From Burkholderiaceae bacterium (GTDB lineage Bacteria > Pseudomonadota > Gammaproteobacteria > Burkholderiales > Burkholderiaceae), in contig CANFWB010000013.1 in assembly GCA_947450605.1 (NCBI GenBank), positions 1 to 37,680 on the forward strand: a stretch of 37,680 nt of DNA, read 5' to 3'. The first letter of the stretch is position 1. Every line of letters starts with the position of its first letter. This document shows, piece after piece, positions 1-8,646 of the stretch. Both the position numbers and the translations under genes were made by a program. A model generated the notes under the pieces. The model made no database searches. It worked only from the letters and a program-made list of their open reading frames with translations, and was not told the DNA's origin.

Positions 1-368
1 GCATCGCCAGAGCCGATTTCTAATGTGACATCGGCGCCAGGGGTAAAGCTAGGAGCGCCAGCAGCTAAGGCATCTAAGCCCATGGCGCCAGATTCACCAT
101 TGGTCAGAGCTACGGTGATCTCTTGACCGGCTTGCAATGCAACGGAGTCGATCGAGAGTTTTTCAAGGCCTTTGAGGCTGGTTTTTGCTTTGCTTTCTTC
201 CTTAGCATCGACAGCTACCGTATCAGCAGGATCAAAGCTGGCACCTTCAGACAGAAGGTCTGAGGCTTGCTGATCCGTCAAAGTGACATCGAAATGCCCA
301 TCCCCCAGCGGGTTAACGCTGGTTAAGGAATCGCCATAAAGCGGATCTAATGGATCGATCTTAGCCAT
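1..368 (-). CDS. Partial unrecognised acidic protein (N-terminal part)
   Basis: Reading leftward from an ATG at 366-368, an open frame of 122 codons runs without a stop to the window edge, so only the N-terminus is seen. It starts MAKIDPLDPLYGD and is rich in Asp, Ser, Ala, Gly and Leu. It has no cysteine, no signal peptide and no obvious membrane segment. A short charged stretch (Lys/Glu rich) lies near residues 55-70. I do not recognise the family. The acidic composition without a signal peptide would suit a type I secretion substrate like the adhesin further right, but that is a guess. No good Shine-Dalgarno precedes the ATG; the region just upstream is pyrimidine-rich on the coding strand. 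The long clean frame with ordinary codon use is the main support. Confidence 0.6.
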   Translation of the reverse strand, partial: MAKIDPLDPLYGDSLTSVNPLGDGHFDVTLTDQQASDLLSEGASFDPADTVAVDAKEESKAKTSLKGLEKLSIDSVALQAGQEITVALTNGESGAMGLDALAAGAPSFTPGADVTLEIGSGD

Positions 369-713
369 GGAGATTGGAGGGGTTAAATAAAGCTTTTTTC
401 ACCCCATCAGAATAAATTTCTTAGGGCAATAAACATATAGCCCTGCCCGTCCTATTTGTTTAGTTGCTATCCACTCAGTTTTAGGGGGTGATTTAGCCCT
501 ATCGGACTAGTACTAAATAGTACTTAGGAGTAATTCTCTAATTTATTCAATAAAAACAATAAGTTAGAAATGAGATAAACCTATCTTTGAATACCAAAAA
601 AGATAGTAAATGGATCTAATGTACTAGATGAAAATGGGGTATTAATTATGGTTATCGCAATGAATTGAGAGGCTAAAAAAGAGCAAAAAAACTATTTCAA
701 AAACTCAAAAAAA
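369..713. other. AT-rich intergenic region with paired AGTACT sites
   Basis: No convincing gene lies in these 345 bases. They separate the PilZ gene from the partial gene at the left edge, and both are read leftward, so promoter elements for the left gene should be here. Two AGTACT hexamers (509-514 and 519-524) start exactly 10 bases apart, about one helical turn, in a sequence otherwise rich in A and T. That spacing suits a dimeric regulator. A convincing -35/-10 pair was not identified. Confidence 0.5.
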
Positions 714-1109
714 CTATGCACTTTTGAGTGATTGAGACAAAATTTTAGCGGCAATTCCGAGCTTACCATCGCGTTTTTCAAGGCGGACAACTTCACCTTC
801 ACAGACCAAATTAATAGGGCCACCAGGCGTGTCAAGCTGTACTGAAAACTGGATTTTTGAGCCTACATTATTGTTTTCATCAATCTCAAAATAAATACCA
901 GAGGCACTAATATCGCGAGACTTACCCTCAACCCCGTTGACTTGTACGGGAAACTGACTAGCGATACGTGTATCGACGCGACGCTTTTCCCCGTCCGACA
1001 ATGACTCAGAGGCAAGTTGACGACCAGAAGACGTCATAGTGTGGGTTTTCGAATCCTTGGTAGTCAAAGGCGATGGGTTTTTCATGACACAACTGTAACA
1101 ATAATCCAT
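714..1109 (-). CDS. PilZ domain protein (predicted c-di-GMP receptor)
   Basis: A 131-residue protein that is almost entirely one PilZ domain. The c-di-GMP binding signature is present: an Arg-rich RRVDTR stretch around residue 43, then SRDISASGIYFE about 20 residues later, matching the RxxxR and D/NxSxxG motifs. The C-terminal half is beta-strand-like, as expected for the PilZ barrel. There is no signal peptide and no membrane segment, so it should be a cytoplasmic effector that binds c-di-GMP and acts on a partner. It stands alone, divergent from the CHASE2 cyclase gene. Two starts are possible, ATG at 1109 or ATG at 1085 (MKNPSPL); neither has a clear Shine-Dalgarno. The many GGDEF/EAL and HD-GYP proteins in the window give it a plausible ligand supply. 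The target is not shown by the sequence. Confidence 0.85.
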   Translation of the reverse strand: MDYCYSCVMKNPSPLTTKDSKTHTMTSSGRQLASESLSDGEKRRVDTRIASQFPVQVNGVEGKSRDISASGIYFEIDENNNVGSKIQFSVQLDTPGGPINLVCEGEVVRLEKRDGKLGIAAKILSQSLKSA

Positions 1110-1383
1110 GGGGAACGAGTGGTCTTTAGGTACTTAAAAAGTAGTACAAAGATACAAAAAAACTGATCAGTATTAACCACTAGGGATGACCAATCCGAAT
1201 ACTTTTACCGCCGCCCTCCTGCCTGTTAGTCCAAAAATACCGATCCTGAAAGAAAAGTATATATAGATTGCAAAGGTTCCAATTCAACTAGGTAGAGCTA
1301 AAAAATATCCTGGAATTAACTGTTATGATTTTTTCATTCTTAAATGCCTAATATATCTTCATAGGCCACTCAAGGTTGACACC

Positions 1384-3660
1384 ATGTTTGCTAAGCTCAA
1401 GGATACATTCCTGGCGTTACAAAAACGACTGCCCCGAGTAGGTCTGGGGATTGTGTTTGTAGCCCTCTTTGCCAGTCAAGCCGGTGGATGGATACCACTC
1501 CCCTTTATGGAACGCTTGGATGGCATTTTGTATGACGTCCGACTGCGTCTGACTGCGCCTGGTGGCGTAGATCCCCGCGTAGTCATTGTTGACATAGATG
1601 AACAAAGTTTGCGTGAGCGTGAGGCAGGCGGTGAAGGACGTTGGCCTTGGCCGCGTGATCGCCTAGCCCTCTTGGTTAATCGCCTCAATGATGATTACAA
1701 CGTGTCCTTGACCGGCTTTGATGTGATTTTCTCCGAGCGTGATGAATCTTCGGGCATTCGGACGATAGATCAATTAGCCAATACTCAATTAAAAAATGAT
1801 GCTGGCTTTCAGTCGCAGTATGCGCGCATCAAACCCCTCTTAGATTTAGATAGTCAATTTGCCAATAGCTTTAAAGATCGCTTGGTTATTTTGGGATACA
1901 GCTTTTTAAACTCCGGCGATCAACAGAAAAAAGGTACGCTTCCTCCAGAAGTATTCACCACCGCGCAAATACCCCTCTCGATAGCAGACCCCATGAAACG
2001 CCAAGGGTTTACAGGTAACTTAGCGCAACTGCAAAACAGCGCAACCGATGGTGGTCACATTAATCCGATCGTAGATCATGATGGCATCTTACGTCGCATC
2101 CCCATGCTCGTGGAATATCAAGGTAAGTATTATGAGTCACTCGGATTAGCGAGTGCGAGAGCATTGCTGGGAAGCTTACCTCTCAAAGCACTCGATGCAG
2201 ACGGACAAGAAATGAATTCCAGCGCCCATTATTTTGGCGCAGTCGAAGCGCTTGATGTGGGTGGCGCATTGCTTCCTGTAGATAGTCAATTAGCCAGTTA
2301 CATCCCTTATCGCGGACCCTATAAAAGCTTTGAATACATCTCAGCAAGTGATGTGCTGAACAAAAGTATTGCCAAGGAAAAGCTTGAGGGGAAAATTGTG
2401 CTCATCGGCACCACAGCCCCAGGTTTATTAGATTTGCGGGCTACTCCAGTTGGCAATGCCTATCCTGGTGTGGAGATCCATGCCAATATGATCACCGGTA
2501 TTTTAGATGGCACGATTAAGCAAGCACCCTTGTGGGCTAGTGCTGCTAATTTAGTCCTGATTGTTGTATTGGGTTTGCTATTGGCATTGGTGCTGCCCTA
2601 CTTCAGTCCGCTCATAGGAACCGTTGTTTCGGTAATAGCATTTGCACTGGTGTTAGGTCTGAACCTCTTCTCGTATCAACAAGGGGTAGTGTTACCACTC
2701 GCCTCACTGCTCGCCACCCTATTGAGTGTGTATCTCTTTAATATCGCTTATGGCTATTTTGTTGAATCGAGAAGCAAGCGATTAATCACGGGTCTGTTTG
2801 GTCAATACGTTCCCCCTGAGCTCGTCGATGAGATGGCGCAAAATCCAGCCAACTTCAGCATGGAAGGAGAAAGCCGAGAACTGACTATTTTGTTCAGTGA
2901 CGTACGGGGCTTTACCACCATTTCCGAAAGCTTGGATGCCAAAACCCTGTCAGAGTTTATTAACGCCTTCTTAACCCCATTTACCAAAGTGATCTACGAC
3001 CATCGTGGCACCATTGACAAATACATGGGTGATTGCATCATGGCCTTTTGGGGCGCTCCAATCAAAGACGAAAATCATGCACGCCATGGTGTGCAATCCG
3101 CCTTTGAAATGCTCAAAGCCATGGAAGTACTTAACAGCGAATTTATCAAAAAAGGCTGGCCCCCCATTAAAGTGGGTATTGGCTTAAATAGCGGCCGTGT
3201 TAGCGTCGGCAACATGGGATCGGAGATCCGCCTAGCCTATACCGTGATGGGTGATGCTGTGAACCTTGCCTCACGCTTAGAGGGTATTACCAAGGAGTAT
3301 GGCGCTGCCATCATCATTGGCCATGAAACCCGTCTGCAACTGCCTGATGTGATTGCGCGTGAGGTCGATAAAGTACGCGTGAAAGGAAAAGATATTCCCG
3401 TGCAAATTTATGAGCCCCTAGGCTTTGAAGGCACAGTATCTGAGGAGCATTTAGCCGCCCTCGCCTTATTTGAAAATGCCCTCAATGCCTACCGCACACA
3501 GGCTTGGGATAGCGCCCAAACCCAATTTGAGCACCTCTTAACGCATTACCCAGATACAGGTGAAGTGCTCTACCCACTCTACCTAGAAAGAATTGCCCAT
3601 TTACGGGATAACCCCCCTGGCGCTCAATGGGATGGCAGTTTTACATTTACTAAGAAGTAA
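1384..3660 (+). CDS. CHASE2-domain membrane adenylate/guanylate cyclase
   Basis: A 758-residue class III nucleotide cyclase. After a short N-terminal membrane segment comes a CHASE2 sensor domain (about residues 30-380) that should face the periplasm, then a cluster of three hydrophobic segments (about 385-460), a linker and the catalytic domain (about 495-675). Catalytic features are intact: metal-binding FSDVRGF near residue 505, DKYMGDCIMAFW near 545 with the substrate lysine and second metal aspartate, and YTVMGDAVNLASRLE with the Asn and Arg that bind the transition state. The K...T pairing favours ATP, so cAMP is the likely product. The C-terminus has the TPR-like tail ending near a WDGS motif common in this family. 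The next gene is a probable cyclic-nucleotide phosphodiesterase on the same strand. The signal sensed is unknown. Confidence 0.9.
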   Translation: MFAKLKDTFLALQKRLPRVGLGIVFVALFASQAGGWIPLPFMERLDGILYDVRLRLTAPGGVDPRVVIVDIDEQSLREREAGGEGRWPWPRDRLALLVNRLNDDYNVSLTGFDVIFSERDESSGIRTIDQLANTQLKNDAGFQSQYARIKPLLDLDSQFANSFKDRLVILGYSFLNSGDQQKKGTLPPEVFTTAQIPLSIADPMKRQGFTGNLAQLQNSATDGGHINPIVDHDGILRRIPMLVEYQGKYYESLGLASARALLGSLPLKALDADGQEMNSSAHYFGAVEALDVGGALLPVDSQLASYIPYRGPYKSFEYISASDVLNKSIAKEKLEGKIVLIGTTAPGLLDLRATPVGNAYPGVEIHANMITGILDGTIKQAPLWASAANLVLIVVLGLLLALVLPYFSPLIGTVVSVIAFALVLGLNLFSYQQGVVLPLASLLATLLSVYLFNIAYGYFVESRSKRLITGLFGQYVPPELVDEMAQNPANFSMEGESRELTILFSDVRGFTTISESLDAKTLSEFINAFLTPFTKVIYDHRGTIDKYMGDCIMAFWGAPIKDENHARHGVQSAFEMLKAMEVLNSEFIKKGWPPIKVGIGLNSGRVSVGNMGSEIRLAYTVMGDAVNLASRLEGITKEYGAAIIIGHETRLQLPDVIAREVDKVRVKGKDIPVQIYEPLGFEGTVSEEHLAALALFENALNAYRTQAWDSAQTQFEHLLTHYPDTGEVLYPLYLERIAHLRDNPPGAQWDGSFTFTKK

Positions 3661-3737
3661 GATGAATAAGGATTGCATAGGGTTCATCCCTGAATCCAGA
3701 AATTAGCAAACCTTTATTAATCTAGATAAAATAACGA

Positions 3738-4529
3738 ATGACCTGTCATTTACGAGTCTTAGGCTGCAGCGGCGGTATTGGCGCAGACCTTCGCACCACC
3801 TCCCTATTGCTCAACGATCACATCTTGATTGATGCGGGCACAGGGGTCGGCGACCTTTCTTTAGATGAATTACGCAAAATTGATCAAGTCTTTCTGACGC
3901 ACAGTCATTTAGATCATATTTGCAGCTTGCCCTTGATGGCTGATGCGGTTGGAGGATCTAGAGATAAACCATTAAAAGTCTATGGCATCTATGAAACCAT
4001 TCATGCTTTGCAAGAGCACATCTTTAACAATGTGATTTGGCCAGACTTTACAAAAATACCTGATGCCAAAAATCCCTTTATCTCACTCCACCTGATTGAA
4101 GTGAATGAGCCTCTCAAGCTAGGAAAAATTACCATCACCGCCCTACCGGTAGATCACAGTATTGCTGCGAATGCCTATGCCATTAGCTCAACTACAGGCA
4201 CTTTGGTCTTTAGTGGTGATACGGGTGTGAGTGATGCTTTTTGGAAAGCGGTCAATCAACAAAAGCAGCTTAAGCATCTCATCATTGAAACCTCGTTCTT
4301 AGACCAAGAAGAAGTGCTGGCAGTGATCTCTGGCCACTTATGCCCCTCATTGTTAATGAGTGAGTTGGACAAGTTAGACCCCAAAGCTTGCCATCCCGAG
4401 ATGCAGATCTGGGTTTGTCATCTCAAGCCGGATGGGGGTGATGCCATCATGCAAGAGATTGATCACCATGCCAACACTTTGGCAATAAAACCCCAAAAAC
4501 TAACGCGCGGCACAATCCTGAGCCTCTAA
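3738..4529 (+). CDS. Metallo-beta-lactamase-fold 3',5'-cyclic-nucleotide phosphodiesterase (class II type)
   Basis: A 263-residue protein with a metallo-beta-lactamase fold. The metal-binding motif is THSHLDHICSLPLMAD near residues 54-69, close to the class II cyclic nucleotide phosphodiesterase signature (HxHLDH plus a hydrophobic run). Further metal ligands are likely His in LPVDHS (near 138), Asp in FSGDTG (near 160) and His in ISGHLCPS (near 196). There is no signal peptide, so it is probably cytoplasmic. It follows the CHASE2 cyclase gene by 77 bases on the same strand, which supports hydrolysis of cAMP or a related cyclic nucleotide made next door. A broader metal-dependent hydrolase role cannot be excluded. 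The gene converges on the adhesin gene with 25 bases between the stop codons and no clear terminator hairpin. No Shine-Dalgarno is evident before the ATG. Confidence 0.78.
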   Translation: MTCHLRVLGCSGGIGADLRTTSLLLNDHILIDAGTGVGDLSLDELRKIDQVFLTHSHLDHICSLPLMADAVGGSRDKPLKVYGIYETIHALQEHIFNNVIWPDFTKIPDAKNPFISLHLIEVNEPLKLGKITITALPVDHSIAANAYAISSTTGTLVFSGDTGVSDAFWKAVNQQKQLKHLIIETSFLDQEEVLAVISGHLCPSLLMSELDKLDPKACHPEMQIWVCHLKPDGGDAIMQEIDHHANTLAIKPQKLTRGTILSL

Positions 4530-4554
4530 GGGCAGCTGGCATTAGATGTCAAGA

Positions 4555-7500
4555 TTAGCCATGCCAAGTGATCTTGTCTGCATGGTTAACATCATGAACG
4601 ACCCCATCAGCAGTAGTGATCTGCACATTAACATCAGTAACCTTGTTTCCATCCTTGAAGAATTCCACCGCAGAGGTTCCACCCGGTACCACAGTCTCTT
4701 GATGAGTTACACCGGAATCTAATACCTTCAAAGTCCAACCATCACCCGTAATGCTGTGGTTAGCGGTATCACCCAAGAAACCGGTTGCACTCTTCACATC
4801 AACCACATCGGTCCATGAGGCCTGCGAACCAACAGTAGGGTTACCTAACAGTGCCTGAGAATCAATCTCCGTGTAATGGGATCCTGAAACACCCGCCCCA
4901 GGATTGGCATTATTGACATCCATCAGATACATGGATCCGCCAATCGAAATACTGACCAAGTCATGAGTAGAGCCGCCATCTGACGAGTCGATTTTCATCG
5001 TATTCGTTAAGTTGGTGGCGCTAGCTAATAGCGCACCAAAGTCAACCTTATCACCATCAGCACTAGTGAAATCCGCAATCTTTTCAATCGCGCCTAGTGT
5101 TGTAGTGAGATCAGCTATAGAAGCGTATTGAAAAATATCCGCACCAGCACCACCAGTCAAAATATCTGCACCCCCACCACCTGCAATAGTATCGTTAGAA
5201 GCCCCACCAGCAATGACGTCAATGCCAGGGCCGCCAATAACATTGTCATTGGCTCCGAAAATGATGATGGTGACATCCTTGGCATCCACTGCCCCCTTCT
5301 CATCGGTTACGCTAATGGTGAAGGAATCCTTGTAGGATTCATTAGCAGCTAAGGCTTGCACTTTGCTACTGTTGCTGTCTAAGGTGTAGGTCCACACACC
5401 AGTTTTACTATCTATTGCCATCAAACCATAATCGCTACTCACGCTAACGACATCGCCAACACAATCGCAATCGCTACTAACACTACCAACAATATTCCAC
5501 TGCGCTGTCGCAAATAAGATATCGGCATCAGTAGAGGTAAATTGTCCACTCGTGGTCAGAATGGCCTCCTCTTGAACGTTACCCAGAATTTGACCGTCTA
5601 TAACTGAGATGACTGGTTTATCATTTTTTCCGGAAATAATGATGGTGACTTCGTTGGAATCAATATGATCATTTCCATCATCCACACTGATGGTGTAAAT
5701 CTTTTCAAAAGACTCATCAGCAGCTAAGCTATTGACTTTTTCGCTGTTGTTTAAGGTGTAGGTCCATTTGCCGGTTAGATGATCTACTGACATCGACCCA
5801 TAGTCATCACTGGGGCCATCAATGCTCCAGGTTGCTTTCGCTAATGATCCAACCTCGGTAAAGGTAAATTCACCACTGGTGGTGAGCTTAGCTTCTTCTT
5901 GGACGTTACCAGCGGAGATGAACGGCTTATCACCAGTACCGAAAATGTTGATGGCGACTTCCCTGGTATCAAAACCCCCTTTTTCATCCGTTACGCTGAT
6001 GGTGAAGAAATCCTTGTAGGTCTCACCAGTAGCTAAGGCTTGTACTTGTAGACTGCTACTGTCTAAGGTGTAGGTCCATATACCGGTTTTACTATCTATC
6101 TCCATAAAACCATAGTCGCTTCTAACGCTAACGATATCACCAACACAATCGCATTCGCTACTACTACTACCGACAATATTCCAATCTGTCGTCTTGAATA
6201 AGATATCAACATCAGTAGAGGTAAAGTGACCTGTGGTGGTGAGAATGGCATCCTCTTGAACGTTACCAAGGACTTGACCGTCTATAACCGAGATGACTGG
6301 CCTATCATTTTTTCCGGAAATAATGATAGTGACTTCCTTGGTATCAAAATCGCCCTTGTCATCAGTCACCTTAATTGTGTAGATTTCTTCAAAAGATTGG
6401 TCGGCAGCCAAGGCTTGTACTTTGCTACTGGCGTTGTCTAAGGTGTAGGTCCATTTACCGCTTTGATCTACTTCCATCGAGCCATAGTCACTACTAGGGC
6501 CATCAACACTCCAAGTTGCAGTTGCAGAATCAATATCACTAGAGGTAAATTCACCAGTGGTACTAAGCGTAACGTCCTCCTGGACATTACCAGCGTTGTC
6601 TGTGCCGTCTACTACAGCGGAAATGACCGGTTTATCGTTCTCGCCTGCAATTGTAATGGTGACGTGCTGTGTGCTGGTATCGCCATCCGCATCGGTGATG
6701 GTGTAGTTAAGCTCCTTGCTAATAGTGCTGGCACTCGTTAAACCTTGTACTGCAGCGCTCGTGTTATCTAGCGTAAAGGTGTAATCCCCATTCGCACCTA
6801 AGGTGAGCGTGCCATAAGTTGCTAAGTCTGCTTTGGCAGCGGTATTGGCATCCCAGCTAATCGTTGTAGCTCGGTCAGCACCTGCGTTGTCATTGTCAAA
6901 AATATTACCGCTCACTGTGAGGGTGCCATCTTCGGCTAGCGCTTGGATGCCGTCATTTACCGCAGTCGGTACATCATCCACAATTCGGATAGTGAGGGTA
7001 TCGTCACCGGTGCTGCCGCCAATGCCATTGACCGTAATGCTCACGCTATCGTTAATACTGCTATCGGCAGTCAGATGATCATGGGTTTGAGCCGTGCTCA
7101 GGGTATAGGTATAACCCACGGTAGCGCTCTTATCGCCATCGACACTGGTGTACGAGGTAATCTGTAAAGTACCCTCACCGGTATTAATACTGCTCACGGG
7201 TGTGGTGCTGATGGCTTTTAACTGCGCCAAGCTAAAGGTAGTGCCACCTACGATTACTTCTTTAATACCATCGGTCGCTGCGACGCTAAAGCTATCCGCA
7301 GCAGTCTCGCTATTGGCAGCGGCATTGCTACCCGTAAGTAGGCCAGCTTCATACACCGTAGAGTCTGGAACGGTGATGTTGATATCGGTATTGCCATCAT
7401 TGGCTACGGTCACACTGGCGGTGTCATTAGCGCCTGTAGGCGTAACGGAAATATCCAATGTTGAACCTGCGGTAGGTCCAAAGTTTGTTGCGTAGGTAAC

Positions 7501-8523
7501 AGATGGAACTTTGCCAGACCAGCCATTGTTGGGCTCAAAGTCATAGGAGCCATCGGCTTTGATATTGAGTTTTCCAATGCCATCCAAGGTAACCGTTTCA
7601 CCTGCTTGATAAGTCTGACCCTCTACGGTAAAACTGGTTACAGTGAGGACGACCCCGTTACTAGAATCATCGTTTAATACATTCCCAGTTGCATGTGTAT
7701 TGGCCGAAATTGTTTCGCTGTTTGGATTAAACGATACAACTGTAGGTGTAGCAGATGGTTTTGAATTAGGGTTATCCGGATATGCAGTTGGATCATTCGG
7801 AGTGCCGCCCCCTCCCCCTAAATTACCAGTAGTTGCTGTTTCAGCTTCAGGCTCAATCGGTGTAGTGGTATTGGTGGTTGATGTGGTGGGAGCTGGACTA
7901 GGGGCAGGAGCTGCCTGACCACCTTCGCCGCCAGTGTTTCCACCTGCGTTGCCATTGTTTCCAGCGCCTTCACCAGCGGCGCCATTGGCAGCATTTCCGG
8001 CAGTTGGATTACCTGCTCCACCTCCAGCGGCGCCAGACCTTCCGCCGGGCGCATTGCCCGCTGAAGCGCCATTTTGCCCACCATTGTTATTTTGCCCACC
8101 ATTGTTATTCTGCCCGCCATTATTTTGTCCGCCTCCATCTTGCTGAGGAGGAGCCTCCACCGCTTCAACAGTAGCAGTTAATCCCGCAGGATTTAAACCT
8201 GCATTTTGTCCTTGAGGACCCGCAAGATTCGCATTGTTATTGCCACCACCATCGCGTGGATTAGAAACTGTCTCACCAGTACCGAGTGCTGAGTCAGCCC
8301 CCTGAGCACGTTGCTCAGCAGTATTATTTTTAGGATCAGTGGTGTTATTTAATAGACTGGGGCCATCAGGCTGACTTGTACCCTGGGTGGATACTGGTGC
8401 ATCAGCACGCGCTTCACCAACTTCTCCAGAAGCTCCGCCAGCAGGCGCCTGCTCCATGGCCTGATTATCCATTTGCTGCGCATCAAAGGACTGTTGCGTC
8501 GAGGAGGTATTTGCTTCTGCCAT
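4555..8523 (-). CDS. Large repeat adhesin, type I secretion substrate (VCBS-like and RTX repeats)
   Basis: A 1322-residue surface protein with no signal peptide, as expected for type I export. Residues 1-260 are low-complexity and rich in Gly, Asn, Gln and Ala, including GGQNNN repeats near 130-151. VCBS/cadherin-like modules follow (about 260-627). Then come four immunoglobulin-like modules in an A-B-A'-B' pattern (about 628-735, 736-861, 862-963, 964-1090), each with a YG-M--D...WTYTL core. Calcium-binding GGxGxD-type repeats sit at 1096-1128 and lead into a DFTSADGDKVDF segment typical of C-terminal type I targeting regions. Unusually, about 120 more residues follow before the C-terminus. 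It is the last gene of the minus-strand secretion locus, 123 bases after fecR. The role is inferred as adhesion or biofilm formation. Confidence 0.85.
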   Translation of the reverse strand: MAEANTSSTQQSFDAQQMDNQAMEQAPAGGASGEVGEARADAPVSTQGTSQPDGPSLLNNTTDPKNNTAEQRAQGADSALGTGETVSNPRDGGGNNNANLAGPQGQNAGLNPAGLTATVEAVEAPPQQDGGGQNNGGQNNNGGQNNNGGQNGASAGNAPGGRSGAAGGGAGNPTAGNAANGAAGEGAGNNGNAGGNTGGEGGQAAPAPSPAPTTSTTNTTTPIEPEAETATTGNLGGGGGTPNDPTAYPDNPNSKPSATPTVVSFNPNSETISANTHATGNVLNDDSSNGVVLTVTSFTVEGQTYQAGETVTLDGIGKLNIKADGSYDFEPNNGWSGKVPSVTYATNFGPTAGSTLDISVTPTGANDTASVTVANDGNTDINITVPDSTVYEAGLLTGSNAAANSETAADSFSVAATDGIKEVIVGGTTFSLAQLKAISTTPVSSINTGEGTLQITSYTSVDGDKSATVGYTYTLSTAQTHDHLTADSSINDSVSITVNGIGGSTGDDTLTIRIVDDVPTAVNDGIQALAEDGTLTVSGNIFDNDNAGADRATTISWDANTAAKADLATYGTLTLGANGDYTFTLDNTSAAVQGLTSASTISKELNYTITDADGDTSTQHVTITIAGENDKPVISAVVDGTDNAGNVQEDVTLSTTGEFTSSDIDSATATWSVDGPSSDYGSMEVDQSGKWTYTLDNASSKVQALAADQSFEEIYTIKVTDDKGDFDTKEVTIIISGKNDRPVISVIDGQVLGNVQEDAILTTTGHFTSTDVDILFKTTDWNIVGSSSSECDCVGDIVSVRSDYGFMEIDSKTGIWTYTLDSSSLQVQALATGETYKDFFTISVTDEKGGFDTREVAINIFGTGDKPFISAGNVQEEAKLTTSGEFTFTEVGSLAKATWSIDGPSDDYGSMSVDHLTGKWTYTLNNSEKVNSLAADESFEKIYTISVDDGNDHIDSNEVTIIISGKNDKPVISVIDGQILGNVQEEAILTTSGQFTSTDADILFATAQWNIVGSVSSDCDCVGDVVSVSSDYGLMAIDSKTGVWTYTLDSNSSKVQALAANESYKDSFTISVTDEKGAVDAKDVTIIIFGANDNVIGGPGIDVIAGGASNDTIAGGGGADILTGGAGADIFQYASIADLTTTLGAIEKIADFTSADGDKVDFGALLASATNLTNTMKIDSSDGGSTHDLVSISIGGSMYLMDVNNANPGAGVSGSHYTEIDSQALLGNPTVGSQASWTDVVDVKSATGFLGDTANHSITGDGWTLKVLDSGVTHQETVVPGGTSAVEFFKDGNKVTDVNVQITTADGVVHDVNHADKITWHG
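5250..6650 (-). repeat. Alternating two-module tandem duplication inside the adhesin gene
   Basis: The four modules in this stretch alternate. The B-type modules both carry a Cys-Asp-Cys insert (residues 791-793 and 1019-1021), and their matching positions lie exactly 684 bases (228 codons) apart; for example the second Cys codon is at 5461-5463 in one and 6145-6147 in the other. The A-type modules lack the insert. This is what a duplication of a two-module unit would leave. Boundaries are approximate. Confidence 0.75.
8072..8125 (-). repeat. 18-base tandem repeat encoding GGQNNN
   Basis: Two identical 18-base units (8072-8089 and 8090-8107) are followed by a diverged third unit to 8125. They encode Gly-Gly-Gln-Asn-Asn-Asn repeats in the low-complexity N-terminal region of the adhesin. 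The unit length is a multiple of three, so copy-number change would alter linker length without a frameshift. Confidence 0.8.
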
Positions 8524-8542
8524 GATAATTTCCAGTCAAAAA

Positions 8543-8558
8543 ATTGAATCTATTCAAT
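8543..8558. promoter_or_regulatory. Inverted repeat just upstream of the adhesin start
   Basis: ATTGAAT and ATTCAAT form a perfect 7-base inverted repeat with a 2-base spacer, ending 20 bases before the adhesin ATG. Its position in the leader suits a repressor operator or a small hairpin near the ribosome site. Only weak Shine-Dalgarno character (TGGAAA) is seen between it and the ATG. Confidence 0.4.
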
Positions 8559-8609
8559 AATTAGAACTACTCTAATGCTTGAAAATGGCCAAAACAATAC
8601 TGATTATGG

Positions 8610-8631
8610 TTATATAACTTTTGTTATATAA
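8610..8631. promoter_or_regulatory. AT-rich palindrome between fecR and the adhesin gene
   Basis: TTATATAAC and GTTATATAA are perfect 9-base arms around a TTTT loop. The element begins 15 bases after the fecR stop and about 90 bases before the adhesin start. It could be an operator or a weak hairpin that sets adhesin expression apart from the rest of the locus. The half-site GTTATATAA recurs next to the start of the tolC-like gene. It lacks the G/C-rich stem of an ordinary intrinsic terminator. Confidence 0.4.
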
Positions 8632-8646
8632 ATAATGTGAGAAGAA

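Noticed and set aside
8072..8125. A possible CRISPR array
   Set aside because: The repeats are directly adjacent 18-base units without spacers and encode GGQNNN; they are coding tandem repeats.
7818..8168. A 116-codon minus-strand frame and an overlapping plus-strand frame in the same place
   Set aside because: Both are alternative readings of the low-complexity Gly/Asn/Ala region of the adhesin gene and have the same repeat structure.
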